From assembly GCA_947177365.1 (NCBI GenBank), contig CAMWUD010000004.1, positions 1-34,322 on the forward strand: a DNA stretch of 34,322 nucleotides, written 5' to 3'. The notes beneath the pieces were generated by a model, which saw only the letters and a program-made list of their open reading frames with translations, was not told where the DNA came from and searched no databases. This stretch comes from an uncultured Porphyromonadaceae bacterium. Lineage in GTDB: Bacteria; Bacteroidota; Bacteroidia; Bacteroidales; Muribaculaceae. Shown here one piece after another: positions 15,075 to 23,597 of this stretch (position 1 is its first letter; each line of letters opens with the position of its first letter). Made by a program: the position numbers and the translations under genes.

Positions 15075-16010
15075 TCAGTTCTTATCGAAGAAAGGCAGGT
15101 CGGCGCTTACGCTGTAAGTTTCGCTGAGACCGGTTTCTTGATTTTTCTTGGTGCATACGAAGTCAAGGGTCATGCCTGTTGTAAGGGTGTAGACGGCCTT
15201 GAAATTGCTTATCGGGAAGGCGCTGAAAGGAGTTCCGCCGATTGTCGGGATAATCGGGTCGGCCTTCTGGAGAGTGACAGTGCCGTTGTTAGAGACTGTA
15301 AACGGTATGTTCGGGAATGTCATTGTCATTTCCGGCATGTTTTGTATGAATTTGGCTCCGTTGATGGTGAGGTTACCGGTCTTGGTCTCCATGTCGAGGG
15401 TCAGCACGTAGGTGGGGTCGCTGTTTGAGAAGCTTTTGCCTTCGGAGTCAGTGGTGACGGTGGTGCCGGTGAATACTTGTCCGGGCAGACTTGACACCAC
15501 TCGGTAGTGACCGTCGATAGTGAAAAGGATAGAAATCTGCGGAGAGTAATATTTAGCCTCCGATATATTTGGAGTGAGCTTGTAGTCGTTAGTGAAGTAT
15601 CGGTCGGCCACGGTAAGCTTGAATGCCGAGAACACTGGAGCCGTAGCGAATCCTTCCACAGCTACCGGCATGTTGCTGCCTTCGAGCACACGCGAGCCAT
15701 TGTCGTCGATGGTAAACGGCACGGCGGTGAGCGTGATGGTGGGGTATTGTTTGTTGCCGGGCAGACGCAGGCCTTGGATGGTAACATCGGCGGTGCCGGC
15801 GATAAAGTCGTAGATTATATCGTAGTTGGCGCCAAGATACTCAATGGTAAGATCTTCAGCCATGTCGTTGGCATAGACGAAGGCGTTGAGTATCTGTTGC
15901 CTGTATTTCAGTTCCGGGTCGTTTTGTTTGCTGTCGCAGGAAACGATGCCAAGGCATGTCGCGATGCAGACTGCAATGGCGCAGATAGTACGGGTAAATT
16001 TCATATTCAT
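15075..16010 (-). CDS. Putative outer-membrane or surface lipoprotein, DUF4840-like
   Basis: A 311-residue lipoprotein: hydrophobic signal to residue 24 and lipobox I-V-S-C with C25 lipidated. The following residues DSKQNDPE are acidic, as seen in many Bacteroidetes surface lipoproteins. The body consists of repeated beta-rich segments; two similar halves can be sensed (FSAFKLTVAD near 130 and FSAFPISNFKAVYTL near 265; also TLTAVPFTIDDNGS and TFPNIPFTVSNNGT), which points to an internal duplication. The family assignment is tentative. The start is ATG at 16008-16010 (or the third codon, also ATG). It has its own strong promoter, so it need not depend on the TonB receptor gene upstream. Confidence 0.7.
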   Translation of the reverse strand: MNMKFTRTICAIAVCIATCLGIVSCDSKQNDPELKYRQQILNAFVYANDMAEDLTIEYLGANYDIIYDFIAGTADVTIQGLRLPGNKQYPTITLTAVPFTIDDNGSRVLEGSNMPVAVEGFATAPVFSAFKLTVADRYFTNDYKLTPNISEAKYYSPQISILFTIDGHYRVVSSLPGQVFTGTTVTTDSEGKSFSNSDPTYVLTLDMETKTGNLTINGAKFIQNMPEMTMTFPNIPFTVSNNGTVTLQKADPIIPTIGGTPFSAFPISNFKAVYTLTTGMTLDFVCTKKNQETGLSETYSVSADLPFFDKN

Positions 16011-16032
16011 TTGTTATGGTTTTTTCAAGCTA

Positions 16033-16063
16033 CAAAAGTACGAATAGAAATTTATACCTGCAA
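16033..16063 (-). promoter_or_regulatory. Promoter of the lipoprotein gene
   Basis: The minus strand has TACTTTTG (16033-16040) preceded by TTG (16061-16063) with a 20-nt spacer, a full Bacteroidetes -33/-7 pair. The box ends 22 nt before the ATG. Confidence 0.75.
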
Positions 16064-16096
16064 CCCTCCGACCCGCACATTATGGTTAAAAGATGT

Positions 16097-16177
16097 ATAA
16101 GACTTATAAGACTTATAAGACTTATAAGACTAATAGGTCTAATAAGACTAATAAGACCAATAAGCCTAATAAGCCTC
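16097..16177. repeat. Tandem repeat, nine 9-bp units
   Basis: Nine head-to-tail units of 9 bp fill exactly 81 bp. Units 1-3 are ATAAGACTT, units 4 and 6 ATAAGACTA, unit 5 ATAGGTCTA, unit 7 ATAAGACCA, unit 8 ATAAGCCTA and unit 9 ATAAGCCTC. Variation increases from left to right. It lies between the 3' end of the TonB receptor gene and the promoter of the lipoprotein gene. Because 9 is a multiple of 3 it produces open frames with Tyr-Lys-Thr or Ile-Arg-Leu repeats, which I do not regard as genes. Confidence 0.95.
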
Positions 16178-16195
16178 CCCGATGTTCTTGTGCTG

Positions 16196-18451
16196 TCAGA
16201 AGCGCACCTTTAGGGTGGCGCCGATGCTCCATGGCCGGGACTCCTGCACGAAAGCGTTGCCGATGGATACAAAATAAAAAGTCATATATCGTGTGTTGCT
16301 GATATTCTCGCCCCACAGTCGCAGACTCCAGTGTGCGGCGTTGAATGTCAGCGACGAACCGAGTACGGCGTAGAACGGCTGACGGACACTGTTGGCTTCA
16401 TTGAAATATATGTCGCCGGCGCAGCGCAGATTCATGTCGAGCTGAGGCCTTATTCCGGCTATATCGAAGTCGGGAATCCACAGCGCGTTGACGAACAGCG
16501 TGTTTTCGGGAGCATATGGCACCCGCCGTCCGCGGTAGTCGTTGATGCCGTCGAAGAAGCGCCTGAATGTGGCCTTGGTATAGCCCCAGGCGGCCTGCAG
16601 CTGAACTTGTTCGACAGGCCTGTAGCCGGCGGTCAGTTCGAGTCCGCGGCTGAGTGTGCGTCCGGCGTTGGTCATGATGCGTCCGGTGGTGGTACCGCTC
16701 GGGAATACAGTGAGCTGCTGGTCGCGGCAGTCGATTACAAAAGCTGTGGCTGACAGGTCGAGACGTCCGGAGAAGAGCGATGCCTTGATTCCGGCTTCGT
16801 AGTTCCAGCTTTTCTCGGGTAGGTATCCTACGATGTCGTCGAGCGTGTATTGCATGCCTATGCCCATGATGCCCATGATGCGCTGCTGGAGTACGTCACT
16901 GAACATCTGCGTGTTATAGCCGCCCGCCTTATAAGCCTTGGTGATGTCGGCGTAGACCGAACCCCACGGACGCCGCCAGGTGACGGTGAGTTTGGGCAGG
17001 AGCTCGTTGAATGTGCGGCCCAGACGGTCGGAGTCGTTGATGTCGACCGGTGTGGTGGAGTACAGCTCCCGTTGTCCGTCGGGCAGTATGTGCCAGGTTC
17101 TGTAGCCGGTGTTGCAATAGCTGTGATATGACAGCGAGGCTCGTTCGATGTCCCATCGCAGTCCGGCGTCGAAAGTCCAGTCGCCCAGCGTGTATGTGCT
17201 CTGGTGGTAAAGGGCGAATCCGGTGTTTCCCATTGTGAAGTCGCTTCCGAGAGTGAATCTCCGCGAGAACCATTCGATGGGGTATTCGGGGTTGACATCG
17301 TTGCGGTGTGCCTCGATGAGCTTTGAGATACCGGTGTCTTTGAATGTCACCGGGGCATGCATGTCGGTTGACCGGCTGAATACGAACACACCGCCGAGCC
17401 AGTCGTAGTCGCCTCTGGAACCTTTGGCGAACATGTCTTCGGAGAAAGTGGTCTCGTGCCGTTTCTGGCGCAGGGTGAAATAGTCGTCCGGCAGGAAATC
17501 CTGGTCGAGCCGCATGTCGTCGCTCATATATTGGAAGGAAGTGGTGGACGTGACCACCATGCGTTTGCCTGCGAACACGGCGGTGAGTCCGTCGGAGAAC
17601 AAAGTGCGCCTGTATGAGCATGTGTCGGCATAGGCAATGTCGGGCATCGTCAGGTGGCGGTATGGATAACCGTCCTGATACGAGTCGCTCAGCGATGCCG
17701 TATTGGTGAGCGACAGCCATGTGTTCGGGCGCCATGAGAGCTTCCAGCGTCCGTCGGCCTGTCGGCTGTCGCCGGTGCGCCGGTCAAGAAACACGTTGCG
17801 TCTGGCACCGTTTTCCGATGAATACTGTGCGGTGACCGATGTGGCCAGTGATTCAGAGAGCTTCCCGTACCATCCCAAGCCGCCGCGAATACTGTTGAGA
17901 CGGCCATATTCAGCCAGCGCGCGGAAACCTTCGGTCTGCCAGGGCGACAGGGTGTTGACGATAATACGTCCGCCCATGCTGTTGCGTCCGTTCAGCGTGG
18001 CTCTTGCCCCGCGCAGCACTTCGATTGACGCTATGTCAAAAATGTCGAAATCGAAAGCATCTTTGTTGAGATAGGGTACACCGTCGACCTGCAGCCCTAC
18101 GACGGGCTGGTCCATGCGCGAGCCGAGTCCGCGTACATAAATGCTTGAAGTCATGCGCGAGCCGTAGTCGGGCATATAAAAGTTCGGAGCGATGGTGCCG
18201 ACATCTTTCGCGGCCGTTATGCCGAGCCGGTTGACCATGGCCTGCGAAATGTCGGTGGCTGCCATGGCATCGGAGCGGACAGTCTGTTTGACGCCTTCCA
18301 CCTCGACCTGTCGCAGGAGCAGGTGGCCGTCGACGAGCGAATCGGCAGCAGCCTGTCCGGGTTCTCTCTCTCCCGGCTGGGCCGGAGACATGGCGGCAGA
18401 ACTTCCGGTGCAAAGAAGCACAGCGTATACTATGGTGCGTATAGTTTTCAT
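16196..18451 (-). CDS. TonB-dependent outer-membrane receptor
   Basis: A 751-residue TonB-dependent transporter. Signal peptide 1-20, a short N-terminal stretch where a TonB box may lie (RQVEVEGVKQT near 47-57), a plug domain at ~60-170 (SSIYVRGLGSR, VVGLQVDGVPYL, IASIEVLRGARATLNGRN) and a 22-strand-type barrel ending in the terminal Phe of GATLKVRF. There is no carboxypeptidase-like N-terminal domain and no SusD partner next to it, so it is not a SusC. It resembles siderophore or cobalamin-type receptors, but the substrate cannot be told. The ATG at 18449-18451 is chosen because the signal peptide begins there; it follows a -7 box by 9 nt. It is divergent from the sigma factor operon at 18569. 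Confidence 0.93.
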   Translation of the reverse strand: MKTIRTIVYAVLLCTGSSAAMSPAQPGEREPGQAAADSLVDGHLLLRQVEVEGVKQTVRSDAMAATDISQAMVNRLGITAAKDVGTIAPNFYMPDYGSRMTSSIYVRGLGSRMDQPVVGLQVDGVPYLNKDAFDFDIFDIASIEVLRGARATLNGRNSMGGRIIVNTLSPWQTEGFRALAEYGRLNSIRGGLGWYGKLSESLATSVTAQYSSENGARRNVFLDRRTGDSRQADGRWKLSWRPNTWLSLTNTASLSDSYQDGYPYRHLTMPDIAYADTCSYRRTLFSDGLTAVFAGKRMVVTSTTSFQYMSDDMRLDQDFLPDDYFTLRQKRHETTFSEDMFAKGSRGDYDWLGGVFVFSRSTDMHAPVTFKDTGISKLIEAHRNDVNPEYPIEWFSRRFTLGSDFTMGNTGFALYHQSTYTLGDWTFDAGLRWDIERASLSYHSYCNTGYRTWHILPDGQRELYSTTPVDINDSDRLGRTFNELLPKLTVTWRRPWGSVYADITKAYKAGGYNTQMFSDVLQQRIMGIMGIGMQYTLDDIVGYLPEKSWNYEAGIKASLFSGRLDLSATAFVIDCRDQQLTVFPSGTTTGRIMTNAGRTLSRGLELTAGYRPVEQVQLQAAWGYTKATFRRFFDGINDYRGRRVPYAPENTLFVNALWIPDFDIAGIRPQLDMNLRCAGDIYFNEANSVRQPFYAVLGSSLTFNAAHWSLRLWGENISNTRYMTFYFVSIGNAFVQESRPWSIGATLKVRF

Positions 18452-18460
18452 TTCAGAGTG

Positions 18461-18468
18461 CAAAGATA
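18461..18468 (-). promoter_or_regulatory. -7 box of the TonB receptor gene
   Basis: The minus strand reads TATCTTTG preceded by ACG. It lies 9 nt before the ATG. No clear TTG sits at the -33 position, where there is a T-rich tract instead. Confidence 0.5.
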
Positions 18469-18532
18469 CGTCTAATTTGGCAAAAAAAGCTAAAACTTGC
18501 CGGATAAAGGTGGCGGACTGAAAAAAAAAGCG

Positions 18533-18540
18533 TAAATTTG
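18533..18540 (+). promoter_or_regulatory. -7 box of the sigma factor operon
   Basis: TAAATTTG, 28 nt before the ATG at 18569, preceded by CTG, nine A residues and GCG. The upstream 16 nt are nearly identical to those of the rpoN promoter. The -33 element is not evident. The box is 64 bp from the divergent TonB receptor box. Confidence 0.55.
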
Positions 18541-18568
18541 AACTCCATAACACCACCCGTTACCGATT

Positions 18569-19129
18569 ATGTCAGTTATCAGCACCGAAGACGAACAGAA
18601 ACTTACCGAGCGGCTGCGTCAGCCCGGCCAGTGCCGCGACGCTTTCGGCGAGGTGGTGCGCTTGTATTCCGAACCGCTATACCGTCAGATACGCCGCATG
18701 GTGCCGCGCCATGAGGATGCCGACGACTTATTGCAGAACACCTTTATAAAGGCCTGGGGCTCCCTGGAGAATTTCCGAGGAGAGGCTCGTCTGTCGACAT
18801 GGCTCTACAAGATAGCCGTCAACGAGGCCATAAGTTTTCTTGACCGTGAGCGCCGACGTCAGAGCATCAGTTTGGATGATCAGCAGCAACAGCTTGTGGC
18901 ACAGATAGAAGCCGACGAGAATATCGATGGCGACAAAGTGGCCAGACAGCTCAGACAGGCAGTGGCCATGCTGCCGGAAAAGCAGAGGCTGGTATTCAAC
19001 ATGAAGTATTACGACGACATGAAGTATGAGAAAATATCGGAAATACTCGGCACCAGTGTAGGCGCTCTGAAAACCTCATACCATCTTGCAGTGAAAAAAA
19101 TCGAACAATTTTTTTCAGGGCAGGATTAA
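18569..19129 (+). CDS. Sigma-70 family RNA polymerase sigma factor (ECF type)
   Basis: A 186-residue ECF sigma factor with regions 2 and 4 only. Region 2 is at residues ~20-85 (HEDADDLLQNTFIKAWGSL, then the promoter-melting segment with STWLYKIAVNEAISFLDRERRR). Region 4 is at ~130-180 (LPEKQRLVFNMKYYDDMKYEKI, then the HTH GTSVGALKTSYHLAVKKI). The ATG at 18569 was chosen as the first in frame after a -7 box. The two downstream genes encode a single-span membrane protein and a periplasmic LTxxQ-type protein, the common setup in which an envelope signal frees the sigma factor. The divergent TonB receptor may be a target or just a neighbour. Confidence 0.93.
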   Translation: MSVISTEDEQKLTERLRQPGQCRDAFGEVVRLYSEPLYRQIRRMVPRHEDADDLLQNTFIKAWGSLENFRGEARLSTWLYKIAVNEAISFLDRERRRQSISLDDQQQQLVAQIEADENIDGDKVARQLRQAVAMLPEKQRLVFNMKYYDDMKYEKISEILGTSVGALKTSYHLAVKKIEQFFSGQD

Positions 19130-19176
19130 ACCTTTTCAACAGCGGAAAGTCAAAAAAATAAACCCAAAGCAGAGTC

Positions 19177-19638
19177 ATGAAAGAAACGAACGATATATTA
19201 GGCAAAACAGGGCGCAACGACGGCATAGCCGTACCGGAGGGCTACTTCGCCGACTTCGCCGCTCGCATGACGGCATCGCTGCCGGTGCGTCCCGAAATAG
19301 AATCGGAAAGCACGGTTCTGGCCATGCCACGCACCCCCTGGCAGAAAATCCGGCCATACGTATATATGGCCGCCATGTTTGCCGGTGTCTGGTGCATGCT
19401 TAAGATGTTCAGCCTTATGAGCACACCTGCCGATCCTCTTGCGATAGAAAGCTATCCGGAGCTGGCCGACGCGCTGGGCGATGAACAGTTTGTAAAAGAA
19501 TATGTTGTCGAAGACCTCAACCAGTGGGATCTGATGGATGAGCTGATTGAAGATGACGATCTGGACTTGAGCGAATTGCCCATGCCCGATTCCATCGACA
19601 GCGAGAGCATACATAACCTGCCGGAAAATTTTCAATAA
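19177..19638 (+). CDS. Single-pass membrane protein, putative anti-sigma factor
   Basis: A 153-residue protein with a short cytoplasmic N-terminus bearing VPEGYFADFAARM (19-31), one membrane helix (about 60-81, VYMAAMFAGVWCMLKMF) and a very acidic periplasmic C-terminus (LIEDDDLDLSELPMPDS). The VPEGYF motif followed by a helix is common in proteins found next to ECF sigma factors in Bacteroidales. I infer an anti-sigma role from this topology and the position; no zinc-binding anti-sigma motif is visible. It starts 47 nt after the sigma factor stop and ends 3 nt before the next gene. Confidence 0.72.
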   Translation: MKETNDILGKTGRNDGIAVPEGYFADFAARMTASLPVRPEIESESTVLAMPRTPWQKIRPYVYMAAMFAGVWCMLKMFSLMSTPADPLAIESYPELADALGDEQFVKEYVVEDLNQWDLMDELIEDDDLDLSELPMPDSIDSESIHNLPENFQ

Positions 19639-19641
19639 TAT

Positions 19642-20124
19642 ATGAATATACGTCCGTTATTACCGATTGTGCTCATGACAGCGGCACTCTGCTGTCAGGC
19701 ACAGAAAGCCGATGGCTCCAGCCGCCAGCAGCGAGGTCGCGAACAGCTGATAGAGTACCGTCATAAATTTCTCAGCAAGGATCTTGACCTGAGTGCGGAG
19801 CAACAGTCGAAATTCTTTGCGCTCTATGACGAAATGAACGACCGTCTTGAAGCTGTCAACGATGATTATCGCGAGACCGGTCGTAAAATCGACGCTGAGG
19901 GCTCACGGCTGAGCGATGTGGCTCTCGACGCATGTTCACGCCGTATGTTTGAGCAGAAGAAACTCGAAGGAGAAATCGAGCTCGAATATTACGACAAATT
20001 CAAATCCATATTAAGTTCGAAACAACTGGCACGGCTCAAACAGGCCGAAATGCAGATAATCCGCAACCTCAACAAATTCCATCGCGGCAGGCGTGTGCCG
20101 CCTCCACCGCCGGAAGAGCGCTGA
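19642..20124 (+). CDS. Periplasmic LTxxQ (Spy/CpxP-like) protein
   Basis: A 160-residue exported protein: signal peptide 1-20 (MNIRPLLPIVLMTAALCCQA), then an almost wholly alpha-helical, charged region. Two LTxxQ-like motifs can be seen, LSAEQQ (50-55) and LSSKQL (124-129), as in Spy and CpxP periplasmic chaperones. The C-terminus is basic, then proline-rich (RVPPPPPEER). In Spy/CpxP systems such proteins bind unfolded proteins and may dampen the stress sensor. Here it is the third gene of the sigma factor operon, so it may act as a feedback or chaperone component of an envelope stress response. The family link rests on the motifs only. Confidence 0.7.
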   Translation: MNIRPLLPIVLMTAALCCQAQKADGSSRQQRGREQLIEYRHKFLSKDLDLSAEQQSKFFALYDEMNDRLEAVNDDYRETGRKIDAEGSRLSDVALDACSRRMFEQKKLEGEIELEYYDKFKSILSSKQLARLKQAEMQIIRNLNKFHRGRRVPPPPPEER

Positions 20125-20214
20125 GCCTTGTGCCAAGCTTCATAAACAAACAACTAACAAATCTCTACTAACTTCATTTTCAAATCACATTCTCCTCACT
20201 CCAGAGAACAAGAA

Positions 20215-20238
20215 GGGTCGCGACGTGTGTCGCGGCCC
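20215..20238. terminator. Hairpin terminator between convergent operons
   Basis: Arms 20215-20224 and 20229-20238 form a 10-bp stem (one G-T pair) with a GTGT loop. Both strands are followed by T-rich but broken tracts. It lies between the LTxxQ gene (plus) and the antiporter gene (minus), so it can serve both. Confidence 0.65.
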
Positions 20239-20260
20239 TCTGTGTTGTATGGCGATGATG

Positions 20261-22420
20261 TCAGTATTTCGGCTTGCGGTGGCGGTGGGTGAAGCGTCTT
20301 TTGGCGTTGACGAGCCGGCGCCAAGACGACTTCATGCGGAGCCACAGAGGCGATGCCGATGCGCTGATGTCCGACGACAGCGGGTCGGTGAACGAAGTCA
20401 GAGCCACCTCGGCGCCAAACTGTTCAGGATATATGACCATCAGATTGTTGCGCGAGAAATATCTTTGCAGAAATGCAGGCATGTCGGCCATATCCGACGC
20501 GTATGATACAGAATTTGCACGCGCGCCGATGATGACAAAGAGGTCGTCGTCGAGAATGCGGTTGCCCAGAAGTATGAAATCGTCCCAGCCCTCGACGGTG
20601 CGGAATTCGCAACGTATGTCGTAGTTTTCCTGATACAGTACGCCGCGGACAAGAGGCTGTATGTCGCCGCTGCAGCAGAAAATAATCCGGCAGCCTACCT
20701 GACGGGTAAGCCGGGCAAGGGCGCGTACCCAGCGGCTGAATCCCGATTCATACTGGGCGTCCTTAGGCACCCATACCACGATACGTGTGACAGTGTTCGC
20801 CGGAATGAAACAGCGTGAAATGATAATCATGCGGTTGGTGGCCCGCAGCAGCTGTTCGACCTTGTTGCCGAAAAACGAGTCGATTACAGAAATCCTGCGG
20901 TGCATGCCCAGAATCACTTCAGTGATTTCACGCTCCTCGATGGCATTGAGGATTCCGGTGACGATATTCAGGTCGTAACGTTCGAGAGTGTTGATTTCCA
21001 CATCGACCGCCGCGCCGGTCTTGCATGCCTCGCTGAGGGAGTTCTCGGATACGGCTTTTGAGGCGGCGGAGTTGTCGGTGCGCACATGGAGAGCGTATAT
21101 GTCGTGTCTGCCCCGGGTGTTTTTCATCAGCAGAGCCATCTCTACCAGAGACTGCGCCGTGATGGGGTTGGCTATAGGTATGAGGGTGTTGTTGTGTCGG
21201 TTTCGCCGGAGCATGGAGTCGGCGCCCTCCTCGTTTTCAAGCATTGCAATCTTGAGCTTTGGCGCGGAGGCCGAAGTCAGCACCGGCGCGATGGCGCAGG
21301 TGACGAGAATCACCAGGACAGTGCTGTTGAGTATGCGGCTGTCGAACATGTGCAGATTGTATCCGAGCGTGACCACCGCCAGCGCTACCGCCGTATGTGC
21401 GGTGGTAAGGCCGAACAGTACATTGCGCCCGGAAGAGGAAAAGCCGTTTATCCGCTGCACGGCGTAGGCCGGAATCCATTTGCTCACCAGAGCCACGGCC
21501 AGCATCACGCCGGCTACAGCCAGTGTGCCGGTGTCGGTTATGACGCGGACGTTGATCATCATGCCTACACTTATAAGGAAGTAGGGGATGAACAGCGCGT
21601 TGCCTACAAACTCGATGCTGCTCATCAGCGGAGAGGCCGCCGGAACATAGCGGTTCAGCACCAGACCGGCGAAGAATGCCCCGAGTACGGCTTCCAGTCC
21701 TATGAGCTGGGCGGTCCAGGCAGCCAGAAACACCATGGCCAGCACATAGACATACTGCATCACTTTGTCGGGATATTTTTTGAAGAAGAGCCGTGTGAGC
21801 CGTGGATACAGGTAGAGTACCGACAGACACCAGAGCACCAGACGACCGATGAGCAGCAGTATTTCCGACGGGTAGAAGGCTCCCTCGCGCTTTATGTTCA
21901 CAGTAGCAGCCAACACAAGCAGCGCGCCTATGACGGCGATGATGGTCCCGACTACAGCAATCAGAACTTCCGGACGCTTGGTGATGCCGAAACGTGCCGC
22001 CACAGGATAGGCAATCAGAGTGTGCGAGGCATACACGGCGCCGAGGAGCATCGATGTAAGCAGGTCGAGCTTCAGCAGGTATATGCTTGAGATGATGCCG
22101 AGTCCCAGCGGCACTGTCAGAGTGAGCAGCCCGAAGAGCAGCCCGCGCCGCAGATTCAGTTTCAGGTGGTACATGTCGATTTCCAGACCGGCCAGAAACA
22201 TGAGGTACAGCAGGCCTACCTGACCGAAAATCGCAAACGACGAATCGTTGTCAAGCACATTGAATCCGTAAGGGCCGATAACGACGCCGGCCACAATCAT
22301 GCCTATGATGTGGGGGATTTTCAGTTTGTTAAGCAGCAGCGGGGCACAAAGGATTATCACCAGTACTATAAAAAAGATAGGTACCGGCTGTGTGACGAGT
22401 GCTGTGGCGAGGGAGAGCAT
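20261..22420 (-). CDS. CPA2 family cation:proton antiporter with C-terminal USP-like domain
   Basis: A 719-residue transporter of the Kef/NapA-like CPA2 family. Residues 1-~390 contain about 12-13 membrane helices, starting with the signature LNKLKIPHIIGMIVAGVVIGPYG (split: LNKLKIPHIIG, then MIVAGVVIGPYG) and FLAGLEIDMYHLK, in which the Asp is expected to bind the ion. The cytoplasmic part (~400-719) has the look of a tandem universal-stress-protein domain (MALLMKNTRGRHDIYALHV, ILGMHRRISVIDSFFGNKVEQLL) instead of the TrkA-N domain of KefC. It is likely to exchange Na+ or K+ for protons. It follows asd by 18 nt and is probably co-transcribed from the asd promoter. Confidence 0.9.
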   Translation of the reverse strand: MLSLATALVTQPVPIFFIVLVIILCAPLLLNKLKIPHIIGMIVAGVVIGPYGFNVLDNDSSFAIFGQVGLLYLMFLAGLEIDMYHLKLNLRRGLLFGLLTLTVPLGLGIISSIYLLKLDLLTSMLLGAVYASHTLIAYPVAARFGITKRPEVLIAVVGTIIAVIGALLVLAATVNIKREGAFYPSEILLLIGRLVLWCLSVLYLYPRLTRLFFKKYPDKVMQYVYVLAMVFLAAWTAQLIGLEAVLGAFFAGLVLNRYVPAASPLMSSIEFVGNALFIPYFLISVGMMINVRVITDTGTLAVAGVMLAVALVSKWIPAYAVQRINGFSSSGRNVLFGLTTAHTAVALAVVTLGYNLHMFDSRILNSTVLVILVTCAIAPVLTSASAPKLKIAMLENEEGADSMLRRNRHNNTLIPIANPITAQSLVEMALLMKNTRGRHDIYALHVRTDNSAASKAVSENSLSEACKTGAAVDVEINTLERYDLNIVTGILNAIEEREITEVILGMHRRISVIDSFFGNKVEQLLRATNRMIIISRCFIPANTVTRIVVWVPKDAQYESGFSRWVRALARLTRQVGCRIIFCCSGDIQPLVRGVLYQENYDIRCEFRTVEGWDDFILLGNRILDDDLFVIIGARANSVSYASDMADMPAFLQRYFSRNNLMVIYPEQFGAEVALTSFTDPLSSDISASASPLWLRMKSSWRRLVNAKRRFTHRHRKPKY

Positions 22421-22438
22421 ATTGCTGTTGGATTTCGG

Positions 22439-23446
22439 TTAGATGCCGGAAGCGAGCAGACCGGCAATCTGTACGGCGTTGAGAGCCGCACCTTTTCGGA
22501 TCTGGTCGCTGACGCACCAGAAATTCAGACCGTTCGGATTGGCCAGGTCGCGGCGTATGCGTCCGATATACACAGGGTCGGTGCCTGCAAGCTCCAATGG
22601 CATGGGGTATACATTGTTGTTAATATCATCGGCAAGAACCACTCCGGGAGCTTCGGCAAAAGCTTTCCGGGCTTCTTCGACAGAGACAGGCCTTTCGGTG
22701 CTTGCCCAGACAGCCTCGCTGTGGGCGCGCATCACAGGCACACGGACACAGGTGGCGCTTACCTCCAGTTCCGGCGCGTGCATGATTTTCTTTGTCTCGA
22801 AGTGCATCTTGAGTTCTTCGCGGGTGTAGTCGTCCTGTCCGAAGATGTCGATATGCGGTATCACGTTGTAGGCCAGCTGGTGGGCGAAGCGGCGCGGTGT
22901 CACTTCGCGTCCTTCGGCCAGGTCGCGGTGTTGTTCGGTGAGTTCGTCCATTGCGGCGGCTCCGGCACCGCTGGCAGCCTGGTATGTGGCCACATGAACC
23001 CGTCGGATCGGAGAAAGCCGGTGGATGGGATTGAGCGCTACCACCATCTGTATTGTGGTGCAGTTCGGGTTGGCGATAATGCGCCGTGGAGTGTCGAAAG
23101 CATCCTGCGGATTGACTTCAGGAACTACCAGAGGCACATCGCTGTCCATGCGGAAAGCGCTTGAATTGTCGATCATCACAGCGCCGTAGGCGGTAATCAT
23201 GTCGGCGTAGTCGCGTGAAGTGGATGCTCCGGCCGATACGAATGCGATGTCGGTATTTCTGAAGGCCTCACTGTCGGCACCGAGCCGTTCTACTTCAATT
23301 TCGCTGCCGCGAAAGACGTATTTGCGTCCGGCACTGCGTTCCGAACCGAACAGACGCAAGTTGCTGACCGGAAAGTTTTGCTGGTCAAGTACTTTGAGTA
23401 GTTCCTGGCCAACGGCACCGCTGGCCCCCACGATTGCTATGTTCAT
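22439..23446 (-). CDS. asd: Aspartate-semialdehyde dehydrogenase
   Basis: Asd reduces aspartyl phosphate to aspartate semialdehyde, the branch point to lysine, diaminopimelate, threonine and methionine. The NADP-binding [15 protein letters not shown] is at residues 5-19, then the GSERSAGRK segment. The catalytic Cys is in [15 protein letters not shown], and the substrate-binding segment is [15 protein letters not shown] with the active-site His. The length, 335 residues, is standard. The start is ATG at 23444-23446, with a -33/-7 promoter directly upstream. The antiporter gene follows 18 nt after the stop. The upstream region is shared with the divergent second ECF sigma factor. Confidence 0.97.
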   Translation of the reverse strand: MNIAIVGASGAVGQELLKVLDQQNFPVSNLRLFGSERSAGRKYVFRGSEIEVERLGADSEAFRNTDIAFVSAGASTSRDYADMITAYGAVMIDNSSAFRMDSDVPLVVPEVNPQDAFDTPRRIIANPNCTTIQMVVALNPIHRLSPIRRVHVATYQAASGAGAAAMDELTEQHRDLAEGREVTPRRFAHQLAYNVIPHIDIFGQDDYTREELKMHFETKKIMHAPELEVSATCVRVPVMRAHSEAVWASTERPVSVEEARKAFAEAPGVVLADDINNNVYPMPLELAGTDPVYIGRIRRDLANPNGLNFWCVSDQIRKGAALNAVQIAGLLASGI

Positions 23447-23473
23447 TTGCTATACAATAATTGAAATTCGGTG

Positions 23474-23503
23474 CAAAATTACAAAAAAATGCTGGAATGG
23501 CAA
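23474..23503 (-). promoter_or_regulatory. Promoter of asd
   Basis: The minus strand carries TAATTTTG (23474-23481) with a TTG (23501-23503, within TTTTG) 19 nt upstream. The box ends 27 nt before the asd ATG. Confidence 0.72.
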
Positions 23504-23542
23504 AATCATGTGACGCTATGAAAGATTCGGCGAAAATTTTTT

Positions 23543-23550
23543 TATCTTTG
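23543..23550 (+). promoter_or_regulatory. -7 box of the second sigma factor operon
   Basis: TATCTTTG, preceded by a T-rich run and 47 nt before the ATG at 23598. No TTG is seen at -33. It is 61 bp from the divergent asd box. Confidence 0.5.
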
Positions 23551-23597
23551 TTGTTGCAAAACGCATTCCGGTCCGTATATAGGGCAGAAACAGCATT

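Noticed and set aside
16097-16177. CRISPR array
   Set aside because: Units are 9 bp and head to tail without spacers; no cas genes are present.
16016-16302. Plus-strand frames through the tandem repeat (IRL or YKT repeat peptides)
   Set aside because: They arise because the unit is 9 bp and free of stops; there is no promoter or start context, and they run into the TonB receptor 3' end.
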